From Dryocosmus kuriphilus (taxonomy: Eukaryota > Arthropoda > Insecta > Hymenoptera > Cynipidae): a DNA stretch of 64,000 nucleotides. The translations under genes were made by a program, and so were the position numbers. Positions within the stretch are counted from its first letter, which is position 1, and each line of letters begins with the position of its first letter. The stretch is from positions 110,000,259 to 110,064,258 of the forward strand of contig CM076194.1 of assembly GCA_038277395.1 (NCBI GenBank). Reading direction: 5' to 3'. The notes below the pieces were generated by a model. The model had not been told where the DNA came from, ran no database searches, and worked only from the letters and a program-made list of their open reading frames with translations. Of the stretch, positions 36,536-47,200 are shown piece by piece.

Positions 36536-37735
36536 ATGTGCCCGCTTCGCGGGCACATTCTCATCGCACGCTTCGCGCGAAGTATGAGCGCGCCTACGGC
36601 GCGCGTCTGTTGTAACTCGCGCTTCGCGCTCGATACATTATTCACCTCGCGTTACGCGCTCGGTGTTTGTGGATCGTATAAACCTTTAAATTAAAAATTC
36701 CAAAAGGAACTATTTTACTTAAGGCTCTATCGCCCTTAAGGAATACATTCTCATCATGACACTCGCGCTTCGCGCTCGATAATTACATTTTTTTAAAAGA
36801 CATTGTAGATTGGTAAAGTTTTTTTGTGATTTTCCAAATTTTCACAAAACAGGTTTTCGATTCTTAAAAGTAAAAAGATGAGTCTTATAAATAAATTTTG
36901 TAGCTCTTTCCAAGGTGAACAATTCTGCTTGCATAGTTTTGCTGAAAAGTGGTTTTCTTTATATTTCATAACATATTTCACGAATAACTCAAAAACTACG
37001 CGTCTGATCAAAAAAATGATAGAGAGCAAATTTGTAGATCTTTTCGAGGCGAACAACTGTGTTTATTATTATTTTTGCGTATCTTGCATAGTTTGGCGGG
37101 AAATTTGAAATTTTTTATTTTTAATAACGTTTTATCGATTAAAACAAAAACCGTGCATTTTATGAAAAAATGGTGAAAACAAAATTGGTAGATATTTTTG
37201 AATTGAACAACTTTGTTCATTACCAATTTTTTGTATCTTGAATATTTTGGCAGGAAACTAGAGTTTTTTATTTTTAATAGCGTTTTCTTGATTAAAACAA
37301 AAACCGTTCATTTTATCAAAAAACGGTTAAAACAAAATTTGTAGATTTTTTTGAGGTGAACAATTTTATTTTCTTACATTTTTTTTGTATCTCTCATAGT
37401 TTAGCCGGAAAATGGATTTTTTGATTTTTTGAAAACCGTTTTTGATGGATAAAACCATAACTGTTGGTCAAAAACCGCTGGTTAGCGAACTCGTCGTTTC
37501 TTTTTACCACTTAAAGAAGTGTACCAAAGCGCACTCCAATCCGATTAGTCCTTCGAAAGTTATCGCGATCACAGACGACGACAACGATGGCGACAACGAC
37601 GACGACAACAGACAGACACGGTCGTAAAAAACCGTTTTTTTTTTCTGACTCAGGGGGTCTCAAAACGTGGAGATTTCATGAAATCTGCGAAAGTCAAATT
37701 TTACATAAATCTAATACCTTCTCTGATGAGAATGT
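36536..37735 (+). mobile_element. GC-hairpin family copy D
   Basis: Full-length (1200 bp). It begins ATGTGCCCGC inside a nine-A run, so the ATCTG of other copies is altered. Palindromes read CGCACGCTTCGCGCGAAG, CTACGGCGCGCG and TCGCGTTACGCGCTCG. All four body units and the tail are present. It ends GATGAGAATGT followed by ATAAAG. Confidence 0.75.
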
Positions 37736-37924
37736 ATAAAGAAAAAATTCAAAAAACATTTATCTTAGTAAAAACTGAAAAATTACTAGAGTATAAAAGT
37801 TCTTACTTCACCATGCAGAAAACACATTTCTTTAAATTTCTAATTTAATAACGACAAGTAACTGATAAACACATTATGGCACAATCTATTTTTGATAATG
37901 TTACTTATAAAAAATCTGCTTTTC

Positions 37925-38191
37925 AGCGCGCGCTTCGCGCGAAGTATGAGCGCGCCTAGGGCGCGTAGTGTGGTGGTCGTCGCGCTTCGCGCTCGGAAGT
38001 TTTTGGTCCTTGCACATCGTACTTAGTATTCGTTACGTGGGTCTTCAAATTTCAAAACACCTACTTTTAATGAGATTATTAAATTGGAATTTTTTATTAA
38101 AAATTACAAAAGAAATTATTTTACTTAAGGCTCTATCGACCTTAAGGAATACATTCTCATGATGACATTCGCGCTCGACAATTACATTTTT
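37925..38191 (+). mobile_element. GC-hairpin family fragment E (GC-rich end only)
   Basis: Contains the CGCGCGCTTCGCGCGAAG palindrome and then a different spacer from copies A-D (GGTGGTCGTCGCGCTTCGCG, then a GTTTTTGGTCC word and ATGAGATTATTAAATTGGAA), shared with copy M. The inner motif reads ACATTCTCATG. It stops at GACAATTACATTTTT, where the tail of copy F begins in the opposite direction, so its body was replaced or deleted. Confidence 0.65.
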
Positions 38192-39250
38192 ACATTCTCA
38201 TCAGAGAAGGTATTAGATTTATGTAAAATTTGACTTTCGCGGATTTCATGAAATCTCCACGTTTTGAGACCCCCTGAGTCAGAAAAAACGGTTTTTACGA
38301 CGGTGTCTGTCTGTGTCGTCGTCGTTGTCGTTGCCGTCGTCTGTGATCGCGATAACTTTCGAAGGACTAATCGGATTGGAGTGCGCTTTGGGACACTTCT
38401 TTAAGGGGTAAAAAGAAAGGACGAGTTCGTTAGCCAGCGGTTTTTGACCAACAGTTATGGTTTTATCCATCAAAAACGGTTTTCACAAAATCAAAAAATC
38501 CATTTCCGGCTAAAATATGAGATACAAAAAAAATGTAAGGAAGTAAAATTGTTCACCTCAAAAAAATCTACAAATTTTGTCGTAAGCATTTTTTGATAAA
38601 ATGCACGGGGTTTTTTTTTAATCAAGAAAACGATATTAAAATTTAAAAACTCTGGTTTCCCGCCGAAATATTCAAGATACAAAAAAATGGTAAAGAACAA
38701 AGTTGTTCAACTTAAAAAGATCTACAAATTTTGTTTTAACCATTTTTTGATAATAGTCACGGTTCTTGTTTTAATCGATAAAACGTTATTAAAAATAAAA
38801 AATTTCAAATTTCCCGCCAAACTATGCAACATACGGAAAAATAATAATAAACAAAGTTGCTCAGCTCAAACAGGTCTACAAATTTGCTTTCTATTATTTT
38901 TTCGAACAGATGCGTACTTTTTGAGTTATTCGTGAAATATGTTATGAAATATAAAGGAAACCACTTTTCAGCAAAACTATGCAAGATGTGAGAAAATATT
39001 AACAAGCAGATTTGTTCACCTTGGAAAGAGCTACAATATTTATATACAAGACTCATCGTTTTACTTTTAAGAATCGAAAACCTGTATTGTGAAAATTTGG
39101 AAAATCACAAAAAAACTTTACCAATGTACAATGTGTTTTAAAAAAATGTAATTATCGAGCGCGAAGCGCGAGTGTCATGATGAGAATGTATTCCTTAAGG
39201 GCGGTAGAGCCTTAAGTAAAATAGTTCCTTTTGGAATTTTTAATTTAAAG

Positions 39251-39308
<58 letters not shown>

Positions 39309-39407
39309 ATCGAGCGCGAAGCGCGAGTGCCAACAGACGCGCGCCCTAGGCGCGCTCATACTTCGCGCGAAGTGCGCGATGAGAATGTGCCCGCAAAGCG
39401 GGCAGAT
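38192..39407 (-). mobile_element. GC-hairpin family copy F with TA expansion
   Basis: Inverted copy starting ACATTCTCATC at 38192 and ending GATGAGAATGT, GCCCGCAAAGCGGGC, AGAT at 39407. In the GC-rich part a TA microsatellite (39256-39306) has replaced the segment that in other copies carries the TCGCGCTACGCGCTCG palindrome. Its left end abuts fragment E and its right end abuts a truncated body piece of copy H. Confidence 0.72.
39256..39306. repeat. (TA)n microsatellite inside copy F
   Basis: About 25 uninterrupted TA dinucleotides. Confidence 0.95.
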
Positions 39408-39508
39408 TTTTTTTGATAAAATGCACGGTTTTAGTTTTAATGGAGAAAACGCTATTAAAACATCAAAAATTCACATTTACAGCCAAAATATTCAAGATAC
39501 AAAAAAAA
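39408..39508 (-). mobile_element. GC-hairpin family copy H, left piece
   Basis: Body sequence on the minus orientation (TTTGATAAAATGCACGG, then GCCAAAATATTCAAGATAC). It stops at an A run where copy G begins, and its expected continuation starts at 40596. Confidence 0.65.
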
Positions 39509-40595
39509 ATCTGCCCGCTTAGCGGGCACATTCTCCTCGCGCGCCTCGCGCGAAGTATGAGCGCGCCTCGCGCGAAGTATGAGCGCGCCTACGGCGCGCG
39601 TCTGTTGGCACTCGCGCTTCGCGCTCGATAATTACATTTTTTTAAAAGACATTGTAGATTGATAAAATTTTTTTGTGATTTTCCAAATTTTCACAATACA
39701 GGTTTTCGATTCTTAAAAGTAAAACGATGAGTCTTATATATAAATTTTGTAGCTCTTTCCAAGGTGAACAATTCTGCTTGTTAATATTTTCTCATATCTT
39801 GCATAGTTTTGCTGAAAAGTGGTTTCCTTTTTATTTCATAACATATTTCACGAATAACTCAAAAAGTACGCATCTGTTCGAAAAAATAATAGAAAGCAAA
39901 TTTGTAGACCTGTTTGAGCTGAGCAACTTTGTTTATTATTATTTTTCAATATCTTACATAGTTTGGCGGGAAATTTGAAAATATTGATTTTTAATAACGT
40001 TTTATCGATTAAAACAAAAACCGTGCATTTTATGAAAAAGTGGTTAAAACAGAATTGGTAGATATTTTTGAATTGACAACTTTGTTCTTTACCAATTTTT
40101 TGTATCTTGAATATTTTGGCGGGAAACTAGAGTTTTTTAATTTTAATAGCGTTTTCTTGATTAAAACAAAAACCGTTCATTTTATCAAAAAATGGTTAAG
40201 ACAAACTTTGTAGATTTTTCTGAGGTGAACAATTTTACTTTCTTACATTTTTTTTGTATCTCATAGTTTAGCCGGAAAATGGATTTTTTGATTTTGTGAA
40301 AACCGTTTTTGATGGATAAAACCATAACTGTTGGTCAAAAACCGCTGGCTAACGAACTCGTCCTTTCTTTTTACCCCTTAAAGAAGTGTCCCAAAGCGCA
40401 CTCCAATCCGATTAGTCCTTCGAAAGTTATCGCGATCACAGACGACAACGACGACAACGACGACGACAACAGACAGGCAGACACGGTCGTAAAAACCGTT
40501 TTTTCTGACTCAGGGGGTCTCAAAACATAGAGATTTCATGAAATCCGCGAAAGTCAAATTTTACATAAATCTAATACCTTCTCTGATGAGAATGT
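39509..40595 (+). mobile_element. GC-hairpin family copy G, inserted into copy H
   Basis: 1087 bp. The outer hairpin has one change (CCCGCTTAGCGGG) and the motif reads ACATTCTCCTC. The CGCGCCTCGCGCGAAGTATGA unit is duplicated in tandem. The segment between the two CTCGCGCTTCGCGCTCGAT repeats, including the inner ACATTCTCATC, is absent, which shortens the copy. It ends GATGAGAATGT directly before AATAATAAGGAAC of copy H. Confidence 0.72.
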
Positions 40596-41373
40596 AATAA
40601 TAAGGAACAAAGTTGTTCATTTTAAAAAGATCTACAAATTTTTTCCTGACCATTTTTTGATAAAATCCACGGTTTTTTTTCAATCGAAAAAAACTTTATT
40701 AAAAATTACCAATTCAAATTTCTAGCTAAACTTAGCAAGATACGAAAATATTATAAAAAACAAAATTGTTCACTACGAAAAGATCTACAAATTAAGTTCT
40801 TATTATTTTTTTGTTGAGACGCATAGTTTTTGAGTTATTCGTGAATTATTTTATTACATATAAAGAAAACCATTTTTCAGCAAGGCTATGCAAGATATGA
40901 GAAAATAATAAGTAGCAGAATTGTTCACTTTAACAAAAAACTACAGAATTTATCTATAAGTTTCATCGTTTCACTTTTAAGAATTGAAATCCTGCATTGT
41001 GAAAATTTGGAAAATCACAAAAAAAACTTTACTAATCTACAATGGAAAAAAATTAAGTGTCGAGCGCGAAGCGCGAAGCGAGTGTCGTGATGAGAATGTA
41101 TTTCTTAAGGTCGATAGAGCCTTAAGTAAAAAAGTTTTTTTTTTTAATTTTTAATAAAATTTAAATTTAATAAAAATTACAAAAATTACCAAATTATATT
41201 GATAAATGATTTGATCTTTAATTTAAAGGTTTATACTATTCATAAACACCGAGCGCGAGTGCTGCAAATAACGTATCGAGCGCGAAGCGCGAGTGCCATT
41301 AGTCGTGCGTCCTAGGCGCGCTCATACTTCGTGCGAAGCGTGTGATGAGAATGTGCCCGCGAAGCGGGCAGAT
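40596..41373 (-). mobile_element. GC-hairpin family copy H, right piece
   Basis: Continues the body interrupted by copy G (GAACAAAGTTGTTCATTTTA onward) to a GC-rich end with CGAGCGCGAAGCGCG and the outer block GATGAGAATGT, GCCCGCGAAGCGGGC, AGAT. More diverged than most copies, consistent with being older than its insert. The frame-neutral indels again argue against any coding role. Confidence 0.68.
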
Positions 41374-41475
41374 TTTTTTAAAACACATTGTAGATTGGTA
41401 AAGTTTTTTTGTGATTCTCCAAATTTTTATAATGCAGGATTTCGATTCTTAAAAGTAAAACGATGAGTCTTATAT
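41374..41475 (+). mobile_element. GC-hairpin family copy I, left piece
   Basis: Starts right after the T run of copy H with AAAACACATTGTAGATTGG, so the whole GC-rich end is missing. It is interrupted at GATGAGTCTTATA by the insert at 41476-42080. Confidence 0.65.
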
Positions 41476-42080
41476 AGTAGATCGCGTGATAAGTGCGAAC
41501 AGCAGGCTATTTCGGAAGCGAGAGCGATGTTTTCAAAACGAGTAGTAGTGAGGGCGCCGCAGGCGCCGTCACTATACACTCGTTTCCAAAATATCGCTCT
41601 TGCTTCCAAAATAGCCTGCACTGTTCGCACGAATCCCGCACACTACTTTTCATGACAAAAGCTCGAAAAATCGTGTTTCGTGGGTCCTTGAAAAATGCAA
41701 AATGGTGCTTTTCGAGTCGGTGAAATTTCATTTTCAAAAAGTTTATTATATAATTGAAAAATGTATTCAAAGTGTACTCTGTTAAAATAACTTTTTGAGT
41801 AGTAATGAACAAGTATTAAATGTTAGCAAGCATGCAATATACCATTCCTGAAAACATCACTCATTCCCCCACCGCCATATTTTCTCTATCTCTTTCAGAC
41901 TAGCGTTGCTTTAACGATCACGAAATGTTCCAAGATCGACAAAAAAGGTACTTTTCGTAACGCTTGCTCCCCACCACTCCGAAAAACCCCCAACTCATAA
42001 CGCGACAACACACCGCTCGAAAAGCGCCACTTTGCATTTTTCTAAGGGGCCATGAAAACACGTATTTTTTGAGGTTGCGT
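41476..42080. mobile_element. Composite hairpin insert splitting copy I
   Basis: About 605 bp. The first part (41493-41630) is a long hairpin: GTGCGAACAGCAGGCTATTT onward pairs with sequence ending GCCTGCACTGTTCGCAC, about 50 bp per arm. Its loop contains GGGCGCCGCAGGCGCC, itself palindromic and flanked by TAGTGA/TCACTA. The second part has inverted arms 41661-41717 (GCTCGAAAAATCGTGTTTCG to GCTTTTCGAG) and 42014-42074 (GCTCGAAAAGCGCCACTTTG to TTTTTTGAG). TTATA and TTATG at the two junctions with copy I may be the target duplication. No coding. Confidence 0.7.
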
Positions 42081-42765
42081 TTATGAAAAATAACTTTTGT
42101 AGCTCTTTCCAAAGTGAACAATTCTGCTTATTGATATTTTCTCATATCTTGTATAGTTTTGCTGACAAGTGGTTTTCTTTATACTTCATAACATATTTCA
42201 CGAATAACTCAAAAACTACGCGTCTGTTCAAAAAAATGATAGGAAGCAAATTTGTAGATCTTTTTGAGTTGGACAACTTTATTTATTATCATTTTTCACG
42301 TATCTTGAATATTTTGGCACGAAAACACAGTTTTTTATTTTTAATAACGTTTTCTCGATTAAACTAAAATTTGTAGATTTTTTTAAGATGAACAATTTTA
42401 CTCTCTACTGTTTTTTTTTTGTATCTCGTATAGTTTAGCCGGAAATTTAATTTTTTGATTTTGTGAAAACCGTTTTTGATGGAAAAACCATAACCACTGG
42501 TCAAAAACCGCTGGTTAACGAACTCGTCCTTTCTTTTTGGACTCTGAAGAAGTGTGCCAAAGCGCAATCCAATCTGATGATTTCTTTCAAAAGTTATCCC
42601 AATAACAGACGCCAACAACGACGACAATGACAACAACAACAGACAGACACCGTCGTAAAAACCGTTTTTTCTCATTCAGGGGGTCTCAAAACATGGAGAT
42701 TTGATGAAATCCGCGAAAGTCATTTTTCACATAAAACTAATACCTTCTCATTGAGATGAGAATGT
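42081..42765 (+). mobile_element. GC-hairpin family copy I, right piece
   Basis: Resumes the copy I body at TTTTGTAGCTCTTTCC. One internal unit is partly deleted (joined near 42362). The microsatellite is short and AAC-rich. Ends with an altered tail, ATTGAGATGAGAATGT. Confidence 0.66.
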
Positions 42766-42893
42766 AAAATTCCATTTTTCAGCCAGACTTTGAGAAAAAT
42801 TAAGAAATTCACGTTTTTGATATACTTTAATCGACTGGTAGGCGTGAGAAACGTGATGAGAATGCGTCTGAGTAGCGGGCGGATTTTTTAATA
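42766..42893 (-). mobile_element. Degenerate GC-rich end of another family copy
   Basis: GTGATGAGAATGCGTCTGAG followed by TAGCGGGCGGATTTTTT (about 42853-42888) matches the family block GATGAGAATGT-GCCCGCGAAGCGGGC-AGAT with several changes. The sequence before it has only faint similarity. Confidence 0.45.
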
Positions 42894-42950
42894 ACCTTTA
42901 CTAACTTTCTTATTGACGTTATGTTAATGTATTTTTCTGCATCCCCTAGC

Positions 42951-43151
42951 CGAAAGAACAATTTCCAGGCCTTATTTCAGTCCGGGAACAGTGGCTTTTG
43001 TGGTCTACTAGAGTTAAGGTGCGCTCTGGATGATGAAGGGCGCACAGAACATGTTGTCTTTCCACCGGAGAAATGCTGCCGTTGGTCACAATTTGGCACT
43101 TGTGTCTTCAATATTACTTCATGTAAATGCGATACGGAAAATAATCCGTAG
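42951..43151 (+). CDS. Candidate terminal exon, cysteine-rich C-terminus, product unknown
   Basis: A branch-point-like TTACTAAC (about 42899), a pyrimidine-rich tract and TGCATCCCCTAG form a good acceptor just before 42951. The frame then runs about 66 codons to TAG at 43149-43151, with AATAAA 41 bp downstream. The translation has seven cysteines, with spacing features FCG, LRC, KCC, GTC and SCKC, and a hydrophilic end (TENNP). The composition is far more protein-like than the surrounding repeats. The Cys pattern suggests an extracellular or disulfide-bonded product, but I do not recognise a family and make no functional claim. An open frame without acceptor use could also start at ATG 42921. 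Upstream exons were not found. It could be a gene nested in, or upstream of, how. Confidence 0.4.
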   Translation, partial: RKNNFQALFQSGNSGFCGLLELRCALDDEGRTEHVVFPPEKCCRWSQFGTCVFNITSCKCDTENNP

Positions 43152-43191
43152 GATAAGGAAAAGATCAAGTTTGTAATGATTATTAACTTAT

Positions 43192-43197
43192 AATAAA
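43192..43197 (+). promoter_or_regulatory. AATAAA polyadenylation signal
   Basis: Lies 41 bp after the stop of the candidate terminal exon. AATAAA is common by chance in AT-rich DNA, so it supports the exon only mildly. Confidence 0.35.
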
Positions 43198-43536
43198 GTT
43201 TAACTTTTCATGTAAAATTTGACCAATTTTTAATTATATTTTTAATTATAGAGAGTTTTAAATATTTTTTTAGTGTTTCTGATACGAGTTTTGATACTTA
43301 TTTTTGGTGTCCGTCCCGACCAGCAAAACCTCGGCTTCGCCTCTGTTTTGCAAAAGTTGGACGGACAAAATTCCGCTAAGCTTACCGACAGAGCAGCAGC
43401 GAAAACAAAATATAAGGCATGGCGCCACACGAAGTGTCCGGGAGGGCGCTCTGATGCAGGCCACAAAAGAAAAAGCATATATATAGATATATTCTAGCAC
43501 GAGCTAGCAGCCCCCAACGCTTTTTATACAATTATT

Positions 43537-44017
43537 AAGGCTGTTGGCCGAGGTGTCGAAAAATAGGTTAGAAATGTGTTGTCGCCTTAATTCCTATTCA
43601 ATTCCATCTGTTTTCGTATATACGACTTATGTATTTTAAAGAGACACTTTGCAAAAAAATTTCCTCAACCCGGAAGGGGTTCACGATTGTATGAGGTGCG
43701 CTTAGTATACAGTTTCCCGAAAAAAGTAAAAATATCTGTGCTAAAATACGATAATGGAAAAGTGTTGAAATGAGGGGAAGTAGAGAAAGAGTTCCAATGG
43801 TTTTCCATTATCGTATTTTAGCACAGATATTTTTACTTTTTTCGGAAAACTGTATACTAAGCGCACCTCATACAACCGTGAACCCCTTCCGGGTTGAGGA
43901 AATTTTTTTGCAAAGTGTCTCTTTAAAATACATAAGTCGTATATACGAAAACAGATGGAATTGAATAGGAATTAAGGCGACAGCACAGTTTTTTGACACC
44001 TCGGCCAGCAGCCTTAA
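43537..44017. repeat. Long palindrome, ~220-bp arms, 39-nt loop
   Basis: 43537-43761 and 43801-44017 are reverse complements over almost their whole length, with few differences and small indels. Outer anchors are AAGGCTGTTGGCCGAGGTGTC against GACACCTCGGCCAGCAGCCTT; inner anchors are ACGATAATGGAAAA against TTTTCCATTATCGT. The loop is AG-rich. CCTCGGCTTCGCCTC-type words flank both sides (43331-43346 and 44031-44046). Either a foldback transposon or a recent inverted duplication; no coding in the arms. Confidence 0.92.
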
Positions 44018-44104
44018 ACGAACTTTCGGCCTCGGCTTCGCCTCGGCCTTCATATCACATACGCCCGGAAATCCAACTTTCGGGCCTTGGGTCGTAATAT
44101 ACTA

Positions 44105-44666
44105 TTTTGATTAAAACAAATATTATACGTTTCATGTATAAACTATGCGCTGGATCAAAAAATAGTTTCCAGCAAATTTGTAGATTTTTTTAAGTTGAAC
44201 AAGTTTGTTTATTATCATTTTTTTCGTATCTTGCATATTTTTGGTGAAAAGTGGATTTGTTTGTATTTAATAAGATATTTCACGAATAACTCAAAAACAT
44301 TGCGTCTTTCCGAAAAAATGATAGAGAACAAATTTGTAGATCTTTTTGAGGTGAGCAACTTTGTGTATTATGATTTTTTTCGTATCTTGTATATTTTGTG
44401 GGGAAATTTGAATTCTTCATTTTGAGAAAGAAATTATGATGGATAAAACCAGAATCACTGGTCAAAAACGGCTGGTTAACGAACCCGTCCTTACTTTTTA
44501 CGCCCTAAAGAAGTATGCCAAAGCACAATCCAGTCCGATTAGTTCTTCGAAAGTTATCGTGGAAACAGACTACGACCACAACAAAGACAACGTCAACAAC
44601 GACAGACAGACACCAACGTAAAACATGTTTTTTCGGATTCAGGGGGTCATGAAACGATGAGAATGT
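44105..44666 (+). mobile_element. GC-hairpin family copy J, truncated and diverged
   Basis: Lacks the GC-rich end and at least one body unit. Starts around TTGATTAAAACAAATATT, keeps two body units and the CCAGAATCACTGGTC block, and has a microsatellite with little GAC. The tail has lost the conserved CCGCGAAAGTC to TACCTT segment and jumps to GATGAGAATGT. Confidence 0.65.
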
Positions 44667-44669
44667 AAA

Positions 44670-47195
44670 AAATACTACACTTCGTTTAATTCAAATATAA
44701 TGATATTTTTACGCATTATTCAGTTGAGGAACCTATCCAGTCGATGAGGGCACTCTCCCCGATACAATCTAATGAAGAGCTTCGATTGCAAATACAGCCC
44801 AAGCAAGAAGCTAAAATTATCCGTTACTTGAAAGACGGTTATCCCTATAAATAGACGCCATATGGCTTCGGGTGGAAGTAATTTGCAATGCGAATTTTTT
44901 CCGCAGAGTAGATTGAAAATGAGACTGGATTCACTTTCAATAACTGTATAAGTTTAATTCAACTTTGTGAACGCAACGTGGATGTATAATTTCTACATAC
45001 CTGTGTTTATGAATTATAATTTAATTCTTAGGATTATCGTTAAGTGTGTTCAGTTATAGATATATTAGATTGTGTTTAATCTGTGATTAACTGGTATGAA
45101 GTAGAACATTTTTACGGTCGTTAGCCGGCAGTGATCTCCTTAAGATACCTGAACAGGAATTTCGCTTTGGAAATCTGATTTCTGTGAACTCGGCATTGAT
45201 ACCTTTCAATCAAAGTAGGCATTAAATAAACAAATTATGTAAGTCAAGTAATTCTCACATTATTACGATCGATTTGCTACAATAATTTCAATACGCTGAA
45301 CATACTCCCTCTTTCTTGGAAATTATGTCTACATAATATTGATGTATACAAATGATCAATGATTCTGACATTCTCGTGAATCAGTTTCAGTTCTAAAAAC
45401 CTAATAAAATTTACAATCAGTTCTCACGAAGAATGAAGACCTGAAATCCATGAGGAATTTATGAGGAAGAGTTCTTGGGAGGTCTTCGTGTTTTTTTTTT
45501 TTTTTTTTTTTTTTGAGGTTGACAGTGGACACATTTTATGGGTATATAGGGTGTCAAAAGTCTATCTAAAAGCCCTAATTGAGGATAAAATTCTTGTTTC
45601 GATATATCTTAGTTGGCCTGAAACTATAGAAACGTTATGTGGTTCCAATCCCATAGAAGGCGCCACACCCTACTATTAGATTTATAGTGTTGTATGTATG
45701 TAGGTACATGTAGAGTCACATCAAAAGTCCGTAACAAAGTTATCTTATAGATAGAAATTTACTACTGTCACTGTATTCCGCCAGACTATTTACGGTATAC
45801 TAGCATAGTTATCGTTAGAGGTTTTGACAATTTCCATCTGTAAATAAATTTTTCCATTGAATATAATATAAGCCATTTCTTGATCATTAAATAAAAAGCG
45901 GTATACCTAATGATTTCCTTCATGTAAAAAAGTATATCGCAGTCTTCATGATTGATTTTATGATTCAGTGAAAAAATTTGCAGTGATACCTTCCTGAATA
46001 TCAATGCACTTTTTTATGTGGCATAAAGTAGACAATTCCAGCACCGACCTCAAAGAAACCAAGTATTTCGTTTCGTCTGGATGAGTGCATACATCAGGTA
46101 TTATAAGTGGATGGGTTGGGTCCCTCTTTCTACACACTATATGCACATTGCACATAGCTGGGTCTCATGGTACTTCTCTCTTTAGTCTTTACTCTTTACA
46201 TAAACGAGCAGTATATTTCTACGGCTTTCGGTTTCGCCTAATACTACCAATAGCAGGAAGTGACATGGATTTTGCAAAGCGAGAATCCTGCCTGTATCTA
46301 CGTATGGACTCAGCAATACATTTATCAAACTCCAAAACTCAAAAATCAACACTTATATAATACATCATGTCAATTGTTTCAAATCCGACACGGAGAGAAA
46401 AAGTTACTGAGCTGTTCAAAAAAAAGTCAGGAACTGTACAGGAAAAATTCCGGAATTTCCGAGACTTCGGAACTAAATTCAGGAGTTTTTAATGAACAGA
46501 TTTTTTCCGTAAACATTGAAGTACTTGGTATTTTTTAAAATACCTTTTTGCAAAATTATCCCTGAGTCATGAAATTGCAGTAGACTTCGATTCTGGACAA
46601 GTTTATGTGAAAAAGTGTGATTCTTTGTCGCTAAATAAATGGCGCCTCTTTTCTATCGAGGGATCGCTGTCACGACAATCGTCGCATGGCGCGAGTCATA
46701 CACTAATATACAAAGTGTTACATGCATTAACTATTAAGAGTCGACCATAACGGTTCTGATTGATAAAAGAGGGGCAACCATCAACCCGACGCGTGGCAGT
46801 GCACTGTCCTATTATCCAAAGTATTAAATTGGACAGGTTAAAAAATGAATTATTCTACTTGTTATACATTTATTACGTTAAAAATTCATTAATCTTTCAG
46901 CTAACAAGAAATACGCCTTTCACTTATTTGGTGAGATGTACGGAGAGAATACCATAATATTTACTATTTTACTGAGGACTTGGGATAGAATCATATAAAT
47001 CTTTGCTAAAATAAATTATTCCTTTTGTCACTTTGATCAACATTTTTGGCTATTAATCAAATATTTAAAAATAGTATTTTCACAGAATTCCTAAAAAAAA
47101 TAGCCAATTTGAACAATTTTGGTCTGCCTTTTTAGTCTTGAAACAATATTGCCTTCATTCAAAGAAACATTTTTCCAAGTGCAGTATTTCACATT
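44670..47195. other. AT-rich DNA; poly-T tract
   Basis: No gene recognised. A 24-nt T run at 45491-45514 could be the A tail of a minus-strand retroposon whose body would lie to its right (about 45515-45680), but no family or target duplication was identified. The frames at 45461-46538 show no domains. Confidence 0.4.
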
Positions 47196-47200
47196 AAAAA

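Noticed and set aside
36536..36680. Bacterial contamination suggested by REP-like GC palindromes
   Set aside because: The GC-rich blocks are part of the same dispersed copies as AT-rich eukaryotic sequence, at many sites and in both orientations.
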